Shown in pieces: positions 39,128 through 47,154 of a stretch of DNA of 64,000 nt. Position 1 is the stretch's first letter, and the number at the start of each line of letters is the position of its first letter. This DNA is from Curtobacterium flaccumfaciens (GTDB lineage: Bacteria > Actinomycetota > Actinomycetes > Actinomycetales > Microbacteriaceae), in NCBI RefSeq assembly GCF_004361695.1, contig NZ_SNVW01000012.1:1-64000 (forward strand), read 5' to 3'. A program made the translations under genes and the position numbers. The notes below the pieces were generated by a model. That model had not been told where the DNA came from, did not search any database, and was given only the letters and a program-made list of their open reading frames with translations.

Positions 39128-39244
39128 TCACCACCGGAGCGCTCCGCGTTCGTGCTCGCCCGCGTGCCGGTCGGGCCGGACGCACCGCATGCCGTAGACG
39201 TGGCAGCGGCACTGCGGTGCTGCGGGGAGCGCCCAGGTCGTCAT
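39128..39244 (-). CDS. Small Cys/His-rich peptide (38 residues) next to amidoligase
   Basis: The peptide starts MTTWALPAAPQCRCHVYGMR and continues CVRPDRHAGEHERGALRW. The spacing C-x-C-H...G-x-x-C-x-x-x-x-x-H-x-G-x-H is like short actinobacterial treble-clef or metal-binding tails, so zinc binding is plausible. ATG 39244 has GGCGGGA upstream. It starts 31 nt after the amidoligase stop and ends 73 nt before the response regulator, all on one strand. It may be real and linked to the amidoligase; it is too short for confident assignment. Confidence 0.5.
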   Translation of the reverse strand: MTTWALPAAPQCRCHVYGMRCVRPDRHAGEHERGALRW

Positions 39245-39275
39245 CGTCCCGCCGGTCGGCATCGGCCGCGTCAGG

Positions 39276-40331
39276 TCAGACGACGTGGTCGGCGAGCGCA
39301 CGGAGGTCACCACCCGCGCGCTCGGGCGACGGAACGGGTTCCGACAGGAGGCACCGGTCGAGGAGCCGTTCCACGAGCGCGGCGCGCTCGGTGATCCCGT
39401 CGGCGTCGATCGAGCCGGGCAGGATCCGCACCTCGACGGTGTCGCGGACCGGGTCGGCGTCGAGGAGCGCGGTGAGGTTGACGTCGAAGAACTTGGTCAG
39501 ACCGACGCCGGCCGCCGCGGTCTGCAGAGCGGGCCAGCCGTCGGCGGTCTCGACCAGTGCGAGGAGTTCGTCCGGCAGCCGACGGACCCTCGTGGCCGCG
39601 GGGTTCGAGCCGAGCGCCGATCGGAGCTCATCCCGCCAGAGCGCGAACAGCCGGACGAGGTTCGCGAACGGTCCGGGCGCTCGGAAGGGCGCTCCGTCGA
39701 AGTGCAGGTGCACCGCCGCTTCCCTGGGCACGGTGAAGCCGAGCGCCCGGGCCCGGCCGAGCAGGAGCTCGAGGGTCGCGTGGTGGTCGGCGGTCAACGG
39801 GGCCGTCACGATCTCGCACGGGCGGTCGCGTCCGCGCGCGAGTGCCGTCGCCATGGCGAGGGTCGCTCCGCTCTCGTCGTCGAGCCGGCGGACGGGACCG
39901 ATGACGTCGACCCGGGTACCGAACAGTTCCGCAGCCGACCGGAGGACGCGGTCGAACGGTGCGCCGGGGGTCTCGTGGCGCTCGACGAGCCGGAGCAGAC
40001 GGGGCTCGTCGGACAGGATCCGGTACCAGCCGTCTTCCGCGCTCGGCACGTCCGTCGGGTCCGCGAGGTCGCGGAGGTCGTCGACCAGCGTGATGTCGTC
40101 GACGAACGACGCGACCGGTCGTCCGGCACCGTCGGTCACGGCGAACCCCGGGGTCAGGTGCCAGAACTGCCCCATCCCGGGGACGAGCGACGGTTCCGAG
40201 TCCGTGTGGAACACGGTCGACACGCGGCCGCCGACCTGGTCGGCCACACTCCGTGCGAGGGCACGGCGGTCGGAACCGCGCGGAGCCAGCAGCTCGATCT
40301 CGAAGCCGATGCGGCGCCTGAGGGTGGTCAT
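39276..40331 (-). CDS. Putative amidoligase (glutamine-synthetase-like, Amidoligase_2)
   Basis: This 351-residue protein has the signature of the putative amidoligase family, distant relatives of glutamine synthetase and gamma-glutamyl-cysteine ligase: IGFEIELLAPRG at residues 8-19 with the metal-binding E11 and E13; EIVTAPLTADHHATLELLLG; AVHLHFDGAPFR; and VEVRILPGSIDADGI near the end. The family is thought to form amide or peptide bonds using ATP, in peptide tagging or small peptide synthesis. No experimental substrate can be read here. ATG 40331 has an AAGGA site and is isolated from the upstream gene by a 15-bp-stem terminator. It is followed by the Cys/His peptide and a two-component pair. 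Confidence 0.85.
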   Translation of the reverse strand: MTTLRRRIGFEIELLAPRGSDRRALARSVADQVGGRVSTVFHTDSEPSLVPGMGQFWHLTPGFAVTDGAGRPVASFVDDITLVDDLRDLADPTDVPSAEDGWYRILSDEPRLLRLVERHETPGAPFDRVLRSAAELFGTRVDVIGPVRRLDDESGATLAMATALARGRDRPCEIVTAPLTADHHATLELLLGRARALGFTVPREAAVHLHFDGAPFRAPGPFANLVRLFALWRDELRSALGSNPAATRVRRLPDELLALVETADGWPALQTAAAGVGLTKFFDVNLTALLDADPVRDTVEVRILPGSIDADGITERAALVERLLDRCLLSEPVPSPERAGGDLRALADHVV

Positions 40332-40364
40332 CGTGGGTCCTTCGTGCGGTGGAGGGGAGATGCG

Positions 40365-40400
40365 GGACCGGTGCCGGGTCCGGGGACCCGGCACCGGTCC
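40365..40400 (-). terminator. Strong terminator upstream of the amidoligase
   Basis: A 15-bp perfect stem (40365-40379 with 40386-40400) has a 6-nt loop. On the minus strand it follows the stop at 40406 by 5 nt and precedes the amidoligase start by 33. Confidence 0.8.
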
Positions 40401-40405
40401 GTCGG

Positions 40406-41173
40406 TCACGGCTGGATCGGGAGCGGGATCTGCGGGGAGCTCAGCAGGTCCTGACCGGCCTTGACCTTGGCGCTGTAGGCGTCGATCTTCCAGATCTGGG
40501 CCAGCTTCTCGGCATCGGCGTAGTCGTACCCGGCGTTCGCGAACGCAGTGGCAGCGTCACCGGCCGAGGGCGTCGGGTGCTCCAGCGGGACCGGCTGGTT
40601 CGCCAGGGCCAGTGCGCCGGCCTTGGCCTTCGCGGTCTCCGGGGACACCTTCCACGAGGCGGCGAGGCGTGCCGCGAGCCCGCCGTCGTCGACCTCGGCG
40701 ATCTCGAACGCGTGCACCTGCTGCGCCCTCGTGTAGCTCCGGGCGAACCCGGCGCCGGGAGCGAACGGCAGCGTGTGGCCGGCACGGAGCTCCGCCCCGG
40801 CGGTGAACTTTGCATGGTTCCGGTCCGAGGCGTTCCACAGGGCCGCGAGGTCGAGCGCGTCCTCGTACTTGTAGCCCGCCGCGTAGTACGCGTCGAGGTT
40901 CTTCGTCGTGGGGTCGTTCTGGATCTTGCGGATCGCGGCGTCCTTCTCCGCCTTGGCGCGCTGGGCGCCGGTCGCAGCCGCCGCGGGGACGGTGCGGTCG
41001 GACGTCGTGCGCACCGCGGTGGTCGTCGTCGCGGCGTGGTGCGTCACCGTCGCCTGGGCGGGCAGCGTGCCGAAGAGTGCTGCGACAGCGCACGCCGCAG
41101 CGCCGGTGACGAGGGCTGCGCCGCCGATGCGTCGGAACGCGCGGCCCCGTGTGCTCGAGGTGTTCGTGTTCAT
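40406..41173 (-). CDS. Secreted protein with three related helical repeats
   Basis: The 255-residue protein has a signal peptide (RRIGGAALVTGAAACAVAALFGTLPAQA, about residues 14-41), a Thr/Ala-rich segment, and three repeats of about 45-55 residues. Examples: YYAAGYKYEDALDLAALWN, IAEVDDGGLAARLAASWKV and FANAGYDYADAEKLAQIWKI. Each is followed by a run like AKVKAGQDLLSS and a Pro-containing end (LPFAPG, PVPLEHP, IPLPIQP). The units look like helix-loop-helix modules that could bind carbohydrate or protein outside the cell. No family is recognised. AAGGAAA ribosome site before ATG 41173. Confidence 0.85.
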   Translation of the reverse strand: MNTNTSSTRGRAFRRIGGAALVTGAAACAVAALFGTLPAQATVTHHAATTTTAVRTTSDRTVPAAAATGAQRAKAEKDAAIRKIQNDPTTKNLDAYYAAGYKYEDALDLAALWNASDRNHAKFTAGAELRAGHTLPFAPGAGFARSYTRAQQVHAFEIAEVDDGGLAARLAASWKVSPETAKAKAGALALANQPVPLEHPTPSAGDAATAFANAGYDYADAEKLAQIWKIDAYSAKVKAGQDLLSSPQIPLPIQP

Positions 41174-41250
41174 GGTCGTTTCCTTCCGATGGTGGAGTGG
41201 GACTGACTTCGCCGGATGAGTTCAGGAGGGACGAGCGCATCGCGCCGACC

Positions 41251-41826
41251 TCAGAGGGGGAGCACCGCCTGGATGCCGATCAACGTCGCCGTCTCCGCGC
41301 GACAGGTCGATCCGAGGTACCCGGTGGGCAGGCCGGCCGTCAGGGTGCTCTCACTGTGCGGCAGCACCACCGCCAGCGCCTCCGGCTCGGCCTCGACGCA
41401 GTCGATCGGCGACTCCCCCGCGTGCAGGGCGACGTACACCTGTGCGCGCTTCGCCGGGCGGAGTGTGACCGCCGGCGAGGGGACGGCTCGGATCTCGAGG
41501 GCGTCCGGACCGAAGGGGCTCCCGTGGGAGACCAGGCGTGCCGTGGGCCATCCCTGCAGGACGCAGCTGTGGTCGCCCTCGTTCGTGAAGACGACGGCAA
41601 GGAGCACCGCACCCTCGTCGGTCGGACGGGGCGGCAACGCCGTTCCGTCGCGGCCGCTCACGCTGGCCGACAGCGAGGAGTCGTGGCACCGCGGCGACCG
41701 CAGGCTCTGCACGTGCTCGTGGTCCCGGCCGGTCGGGCGTGTGGACGACGTGCAACCGGCCGAGGTCACGGCGAGGGCGACCACCAGGGTCGCGATCACC
41801 GTCCCTCGGAGCGTCAGCTGCTGCAT
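41251..41826 (-). CDS. DUF4232-like lipoprotein
   Basis: This 191-residue protein has a lipobox (ALAVTSAGC, Cys about 25), so it is probably lipid-anchored. The mature part contains C...C with SVSGRDG, AVVFTNEGDHSCVLQGWPTARLV and a late P-x-x-C segment, matching the DUF4232 Ig-like sandwich found in many actinobacterial lipoproteins. Its function is unknown. It is upstream of the secreted repeat protein on the same strand (77-nt gap). A second DUF4232 lipoprotein is at 52495. Confidence 0.85.
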   Translation of the reverse strand: MQQLTLRGTVIATLVVALAVTSAGCTSSTRPTGRDHEHVQSLRSPRCHDSSLSASVSGRDGTALPPRPTDEGAVLLAVVFTNEGDHSCVLQGWPTARLVSHGSPFGPDALEIRAVPSPAVTLRPAKRAQVYVALHAGESPIDCVEAEPEALAVVLPHSESTLTAGLPTGYLGSTCRAETATLIGIQAVLPL

Positions 41827-41869
41827 ACGGAAAACCTGACACTGGCGGCATGAGACGACGATGAAGCGG

Positions 41870-43138
41870 TCACGACCCGACGGTGCAGGTCTGCTCCGCC
41901 GCGCTCTGCCCCGTGATCGCCGACGGCAACGGGGTGGCTGACGGGCCCGGCTCGGCGGGCTGCGCCCGGGTGGTCCCGGGAGCGCCGGCGCTGCCGTGCG
42001 CGGCCCCTGCGCTGCCGTTCGCGGCGTCGGACGACGGCGGAGCAGCGGTGACCGGCGTGGACGCCCGCCCCGTCGTGGAGTCGCTCAACGACGTCCGCTG
42101 GTCGTCCTGGATGGCGACGTCGAGCGCGTGAGCGGGCTCGGGCTCCGGGAGGACGTGCGCGGGCGAATCGGGGTCGTCGGTGACGGGGTACTGCACGAAG
42201 AGCATGTCCGACGTGTCCATGGACCGGAGCATCGACGCCAGTCCCACGATCGTCCGGGGCTGGTGCAACCCGTCGGACAGCGTCATGTTGCTCAGCGCCG
42301 CACCGGCGAGACGGTAGAGCGTCACCGGATCGCTCAGCGTGCCGTTCGACGTCACCTTCCGGAGGAGCGCCGAGAGGAACACCTGCTGCGAGCTGATGCG
42401 GGCGAGATCGCTGGCGTCACCCACGCCGTGGCGCGACCGCAGGAACTCGAGCGCCGTCGCACCGCTGAGCGCGTGCGTCCCCGCCGAGAGGTGCAGCCCG
42501 ACGTAGTCGTCGTCGATGGGCTTGGCGACGCAGACGTCGACACCACCGACGGCGTTCGACATCGCGATCACCCCGTCGAAGGTGATCAGACCGGCGTACG
42601 GGATCGTCACGCCGGTGAGGTTCTCGATGGTGTCCACGACGCACGAGATCCCGCCGTGGCCGAGCGCGGTGTTGAGCAGGGCCTTCGCGGCGGCGGGGTA
42701 GGTCGTTCCGCTCTCCGGGTTCCTGCAGGACGGGAGCGGGATCTCCAGGTCGCGCGGGAAGCTCACAGCGGTCAACCGGGTGTGGTCGGCCGAGACGTGG
42801 ACGAGGATCGTCACGTCGTTGCGCGCGCCGGCGAGCCCGTCGGCCGCGTCGAACTGTCCGACGCGGGTGTCGGATCCGATCAGCAGGATGTTGGCGCCGC
42901 CCGGGATCGCGGTGATGTCGGCGGCCCGCGCCACGCTCTGGTCGTCGGTGCTGAGGGCGACCGTGTGCGGTGCCGCGTCGAGCTGCGCACCCGCGATCGC
43001 GACGAGACTGGTGGCACTGACCAGGACGACGGCCGCCGCTGCGCCGACGATGCCCGTCACGCGGCCCCATCCGCGCCGGCGCGGAAGCCGTCCGTGACGG
43101 GCGATGCCGAGGGGCTGCGACCGGTGGCGCTGTGTCAT
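41870..43138 (-). CDS. LytR-CpsA-Psr (LCP) family transferase
   Basis: The 422-residue protein has an N-terminal basic segment, a membrane helix (VTGIVGAAAAVVLVSATSLVAIAGA, about residues 27-51) and an extracellular LCP domain: NILLIGSDTRVG, GARNDVTILVHV, SFPRDLEIPLP and VGGVDVC with conserved Asp and Arg residues for metal and pyrophosphate-lipid binding. LCP enzymes attach teichoic acids or other glycopolymers to peptidoglycan. The last 90 residues are Ala/Ser/Pro-rich and probably disordered. GGAG lies 5 nt before ATG 43138. The LuxR gene upstream ends in a terminator, so LCP has its own promoter. Confidence 0.93.
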   Translation of the reverse strand: MTQRHRSQPLGIARHGRLPRRRGWGRVTGIVGAAAAVVLVSATSLVAIAGAQLDAAPHTVALSTDDQSVARAADITAIPGGANILLIGSDTRVGQFDAADGLAGARNDVTILVHVSADHTRLTAVSFPRDLEIPLPSCRNPESGTTYPAAAKALLNTALGHGGISCVVDTIENLTGVTIPYAGLITFDGVIAMSNAVGGVDVCVAKPIDDDYVGLHLSAGTHALSGATALEFLRSRHGVGDASDLARISSQQVFLSALLRKVTSNGTLSDPVTLYRLAGAALSNMTLSDGLHQPRTIVGLASMLRSMDTSDMLFVQYPVTDDPDSPAHVLPEPEPAHALDVAIQDDQRTSLSDSTTGRASTPVTAAPPSSDAANGSAGAAHGSAGAPGTTRAQPAEPGPSATPLPSAITGQSAAEQTCTVGS

Positions 43139-43175
43139 GGGTACTCCGTTCGGTTGTGGTGCCGACCGGTCCTCC

Positions 43176-43197
43176 GGCTCCGCCCCGAGGCGGAGCC
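43176..43197 (-). terminator. Terminator of the large LuxR gene
   Basis: GGCTCCGCC (43176-43184), loop CCGA, GGCGGAGCC (43189-43197): a perfect 9-bp stem 36 bases past the LuxR stop. Confidence 0.75.
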
Positions 43198-43232
43198 GGG
43201 GCCGGAGCCGGAGCCGGACGCGTGTCCGACGC

Positions 43233-46010
43233 TCATGCGGGGCCGGAGCCTCGGCCAGGGCTCGGGTCGTCTTGGCCGAGGTCGTTCAGGGCGAGGGCGA
43301 GCTGGGTGCGCGTGCGGACGCCCATCTTGCGGTAGGCGTTGCCGAGGTGCGTCTCGACCGTCCTGACGCTCACGAACAGCTGGGCGGCGATCTCGCGGTT
43401 CGTCCGTCCGGCGGCAGCCGACTGCGCGACCCGGGTCTCGGCGGCCGTCAGCAGCGCTCGACCGTCGACGGTGTCGGCCGCCTCGGCCAGACGCAGTGTC
43501 CGGGCGGCGATCCGCGGGTCGTCGGCGTGGATCCGGCTCGTCGCGACGTCGGCGAGCACCTGTCGTGCCCGTCCGCTGCGGCCGGCGTCCAGCAGGAGCT
43601 GCGCACGGTCGAGTTGCGCGCGCGCCGACTCGGGTGCGAAGCCGCCGCGGCGGAGCTCCTCCACGGCTTCCTCGGCGAGCCGGAGCGACTCGTCCTGCTG
43701 GCCCCGCCGCATCGCGACCATCGCCCGGATCCGGAGTGACTGGCCGTGGGCATGGGGTCGCCGGTGGGACTCGTCGAGCGCGGCGAGTCGACGGGCGAGG
43801 TGTTCGGCGCCGTCGAGGTCGCCGAGGTGGACACGGGCACGGGCGAGCTCGATGTCGATCCACAGGCGTCGTCCCGGCTCCACGATGCCCTTCGCCTCGG
43901 CCAGCTCCAGGGCCAGCTCGAGCTCGGTCCGCGCCTCCGTCCAGTTCTCGGACCAGGCCGCGTCGATGCCGGCGAGGCCGTGGACGAGCAGGCTGCCGCG
44001 GATCGTCGCCGCCGGGCTCGACCACCCGGTCAGGATCTCCTCGAGCGTCTCGCGGTCGTTCCGGGTGAGTGCGAAGAGTCCCCGGGCGCGGGTGAGCGGA
44101 GCCGGCGGGTCCACCAGGCGGAGCGCGTGCTGCTCGGCCTCGTGGAGGAGCGATGCCGCCTGGACGACGCGTCCGGCGAGGATCTCGACGATGGCCGCGT
44201 GCGCGAGCGCACGGGTGGTGGTCGGGTGCGCACCGAGCAGTTCCGCGGTCCGGACGAAGGCGGTGAGTGCGGGACGCGAACGGCCGAGGTCGTCTGCCTG
44301 GTAGGCGCCCGTCGCCTCGATGGACGCCGCGCTCGAGGTCAGGTCCAGCGTGCCGCTGGCCGACTCGACGGCCCGGGTCCTCGCGATGATCTCCGACGAG
44401 AGTCCCTCGCCCGCGTCGAGGAGCCGGAACGCGAGGTCCTCCAGCGCTGCGCGCAGCGTGTTCGGAGCGACCTCGGGCGGGAGCTCGGCGGCGCGGTCTC
44501 CGAGCTCGTGCGCGACGTCGCTCGCTCCACCGGAGGACCAGAGGATCCGGAGCACGTCGATGATCGATGCGCGCACGTCGCCCGACTCGAACGACCGTCT
44601 GGCGTTCGCGAGCCGACGGTCGAGCGCGTCGACGCCGAGGTCCTGCGCGATCGCCTCGGCGCTGACGACCGCGATCCGGTCGAACTGCTCCGGTGCCAGG
44701 ACGGCGGGGTCGAGGGTCGCCGACAACCGCCTGACGAGCGCGGCATCGCCGTGCGCTCCCGCGAGTTCCGCGGCGTGCAGGACGCGGTCCACGTGCGCGT
44801 CGGAGCGTCCGTCGGACCGCGCGACCGCGCGCATCGCCAGGCGCAGCGCGTTCGAGGTCGTCCCGATCCGGCGGGCGCGGCCCGAGGCGGCTCGCAGCTC
44901 CTCCGCGAGGTCCGGTCGCGGCCCCGGCAGGACGGCGTCGTCGCGGTGCTCGAGTCGTTGTTCAGCGGGCAGGGGGGACTCGGCGAGCCCGGCGTGCAGC
45001 GCTCGCCGCTCCTGCGCGGACAGCCTCGCCGACATCGCGGCACGCAGGAGCGGGGTCCGGACGGCGACCTCGTGCCCCTTGGTGCTGAGGACGCCGAGTG
45101 CGACGCCCTCGGCGAGGGCGTCCTCCGCCTGCCCGACCACGTGGAAGAGCGCCTCGACGGTGCCACCGCGCATCGACGCCGTGACCGCGAGGACTTCTCG
45201 GACGGCCGGGGGGAGTCGTTCGATCCGACGGATCGTCGACGCGAGGGCACGTGACGTCGACGCGGCCGTCCGGTCGTCCCCGGAGAGCCGCGTGATCGCC
45301 AGGTCGATCGCCCACGACGGGTTGCCGCCGCTCTCCGTCGCGATCTCGTTGAGGTCCGTCGCGGAGAGGCCCCCGAGCTCGGAGTCCTTCAGGACGCCGG
45401 CGACCGCCGCGGGGCTGAGCGGCGCCAGGAAGGCGAGTTGCGACGCGGTGAACACCACCTTCCACGAGGTGACCGGGCCGCCGGCGTCCAGCTCCCGCGC
45501 GACGATGAGCACCGTCCCGGCGGCCTCGTGCGGTGGCCGGAACATCGGGGCCATCAGGTCGACGGACTCCCGGTCCGCCAGGTGCGCGTCGTCCAGGATC
45601 ACCACCGTGTGCGCTGCGGCGAGGACGTTGCAGAGGTGCCGCAACGCCGCTTCGAGCATCCGGTGGTCGGCGAACCCCGGGGGAGCGGTCTGGAGCACCT
45701 GCTCCAGGACCGCCCGGTAGCCGATGGGCAGGGTGCGGAAGATGCGGTCGGGAACGAGTCGCAGGAGTGTCCTGACCGCCGCGTACGGGCCTGTCGTCCC
45801 CTCGTCGAACCGCAGCATCAACACGATGCGGTCCTGGGCCAGTCGGCCGGCGAGCGCCTCGAGCATCGTGGTCTTCCCGACGCCGGGTTCCCCGACGATG
45901 GCCAGGCGGCCGCCGCGTTCGCCGGCGACGCGCACCATGCGCTCCAACAGGTCGCGACGCTCGAGCGGGATGCGGTTGTGCGACGGCTGCTCGTCGCGTT
46001 GTCGGGCCAT
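43233..46010 (-). CDS. Large ATP-binding LuxR-family regulator (LAL-like)
   Basis: This 925-residue protein has an N-terminal NTPase domain with Walker A VGEPGVGKTTM (residues about 39-49) and Walker B VVILDDAHLAD, a long helical-repeat region (about 350-850) and a C-terminal LuxR helix-turn-helix (AAGRTNREIAAQLFVSVRTVETHLGNAYRKMGVRTR in outline, about 860-905). The layout matches MalT/LAL regulators, which bind ATP and an inducer to activate transcription. The upstream flavoprotein gene overlaps it by one base (TGATG), so they are translationally coupled. It may control neighbouring genes. Confidence 0.93.
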   Translation of the reverse strand: MARQRDEQPSHNRIPLERRDLLERMVRVAGERGGRLAIVGEPGVGKTTMLEALAGRLAQDRIVLMLRFDEGTTGPYAAVRTLLRLVPDRIFRTLPIGYRAVLEQVLQTAPPGFADHRMLEAALRHLCNVLAAAHTVVILDDAHLADRESVDLMAPMFRPPHEAAGTVLIVARELDAGGPVTSWKVVFTASQLAFLAPLSPAAVAGVLKDSELGGLSATDLNEIATESGGNPSWAIDLAITRLSGDDRTAASTSRALASTIRRIERLPPAVREVLAVTASMRGGTVEALFHVVGQAEDALAEGVALGVLSTKGHEVAVRTPLLRAAMSARLSAQERRALHAGLAESPLPAEQRLEHRDDAVLPGPRPDLAEELRAASGRARRIGTTSNALRLAMRAVARSDGRSDAHVDRVLHAAELAGAHGDAALVRRLSATLDPAVLAPEQFDRIAVVSAEAIAQDLGVDALDRRLANARRSFESGDVRASIIDVLRILWSSGGASDVAHELGDRAAELPPEVAPNTLRAALEDLAFRLLDAGEGLSSEIIARTRAVESASGTLDLTSSAASIEATGAYQADDLGRSRPALTAFVRTAELLGAHPTTTRALAHAAIVEILAGRVVQAASLLHEAEQHALRLVDPPAPLTRARGLFALTRNDRETLEEILTGWSSPAATIRGSLLVHGLAGIDAAWSENWTEARTELELALELAEAKGIVEPGRRLWIDIELARARVHLGDLDGAEHLARRLAALDESHRRPHAHGQSLRIRAMVAMRRGQQDESLRLAEEAVEELRRGGFAPESARAQLDRAQLLLDAGRSGRARQVLADVATSRIHADDPRIAARTLRLAEAADTVDGRALLTAAETRVAQSAAAGRTNREIAAQLFVSVRTVETHLGNAYRKMGVRTRTQLALALNDLGQDDPSPGRGSGPA

Positions 46011-47041
46011 CAGGAGCGACCCTCGAACAGCGCGTCGGTGTGGGCGAGCGCCGACTTGGTCGGCGAGAGCGCCGTGTGCCGCGCGCCGACGGCGACGTCG
46101 CGGACCGTCCGCGCGAGCGGGTGCCCCGTGCGCAGTGCCGCCGCTCCGGTCCCGCTCACGAGGAGCGGGAGCGCCTGCTCGGCCGCGGCGAGTGCCTGCA
46201 CGGCGAGGTCGGCCGAGGTGGCACGGGCCACGGCGGGCAGCGCGTCCACCTCGTCGCGGGTTCCGAGGGCGCCCGACGCAGCCGCGCGCAGACCCGCGGC
46301 ACGGGCCACGTCGCGGGCAGCGGCACCGACGGCTGCCCGCACGTCGGCTCGGGCGGATCGTTCCCCGTGGGCTGCGACGTCGTCGAGGACCCGGTCGAGC
46401 GCGGACTCGACGGCGCCGATCAACGGGGCGGCGAAGAAGATCGTGGCGAAGAACGTCAGCGGAGCCACCGACGGCGCCGGCGCGAGGGTCCGGGTCCTCC
46501 GAGCGGGCACGACGACGTCCTCGAGGTGCGCGGTGTCACCACCGGAGTCCTGCAGGCCCGAGGCGTCCCAGGTCGTCTCCACGCGGACGTCCGCGATGGG
46601 GACGAGGACCCGCACCAGCGCGCCGGAGTCGGCGTCGCGGACCGTCGCCATGACCCAGTCCGCCCAGGGCAGGCCGCTCGCCGGGGTCGAGACCGCGCGC
46701 ACGTGGAACGCGCCGTCGGTCCAGGTGCCGGTGCCCTGCGGGGCGAGGGTGCCGGCCACGAGCGTGTCGCCGTCCGACTCCCAGACCTCGTGCAGCGTCT
46801 CGTCGGGGAACTCCGCGACCGCGAGGTTCGTCACCGCGGCGACCGCGCCGATCCACCCGAGGTCGGCGTCCGCCGCGCCGAGGTCGCGCAGGCGATCGGC
46901 GATGTCGGCGACGGTCCACGGGGTCGGACCACCGCGGTCGGGGCGCCAGGCGTCGAGCACCCCCGAGCGCGCGAGGTGCTCTCGGACTGCGCCGCGGTCG
47001 TGCTGTGTGGTCGGCTTCGAGACGGAGGGGGACATGGGCAT
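46010..47041 (-). CDS. Acyl-CoA dehydrogenase-like flavoprotein
   Basis: This 343-residue protein is similar in layout to the 30014-31156 gene: a helical start (VREHLARSGVLDAW), a middle beta region with ADWVMATVRD and TWDASGLQDSGGDTAHL, which matches the WD-x-x-G-L-x-x-S/T-G-S motif of Acyl-CoA_dh_2/flavin monooxygenase-type proteins, and a C-terminal bundle (LLVSGTGAAALRTGHPLARTVRDVAVG). No catalytic Glu is evident. ATG 47041 has GAGG 9 nt upstream. It precedes and overlaps the large LuxR gene, an unusual pairing. Confidence 0.8.
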   Translation of the reverse strand: MPMSPSVSKPTTQHDRGAVREHLARSGVLDAWRPDRGGPTPWTVADIADRLRDLGAADADLGWIGAVAAVTNLAVAEFPDETLHEVWESDGDTLVAGTLAPQGTGTWTDGAFHVRAVSTPASGLPWADWVMATVRDADSGALVRVLVPIADVRVETTWDASGLQDSGGDTAHLEDVVVPARRTRTLAPAPSVAPLTFFATIFFAAPLIGAVESALDRVLDDVAAHGERSARADVRAAVGAAARDVARAAGLRAAASGALGTRDEVDALPAVARATSADLAVQALAAAEQALPLLVSGTGAAALRTGHPLARTVRDVAVGARHTALSPTKSALAHTDALFEGRS

Positions 47042-47154
47042 CGGGCATCCTCAGGGCGATCGGTCGGTGCGGACGGCTCGCTGGGAGTCGGCATCGGGGG
47101 TTCATCATCGGTCGGCGGTGTCGACGTCGTGTCGACGTCACGCCACCGGACGCA

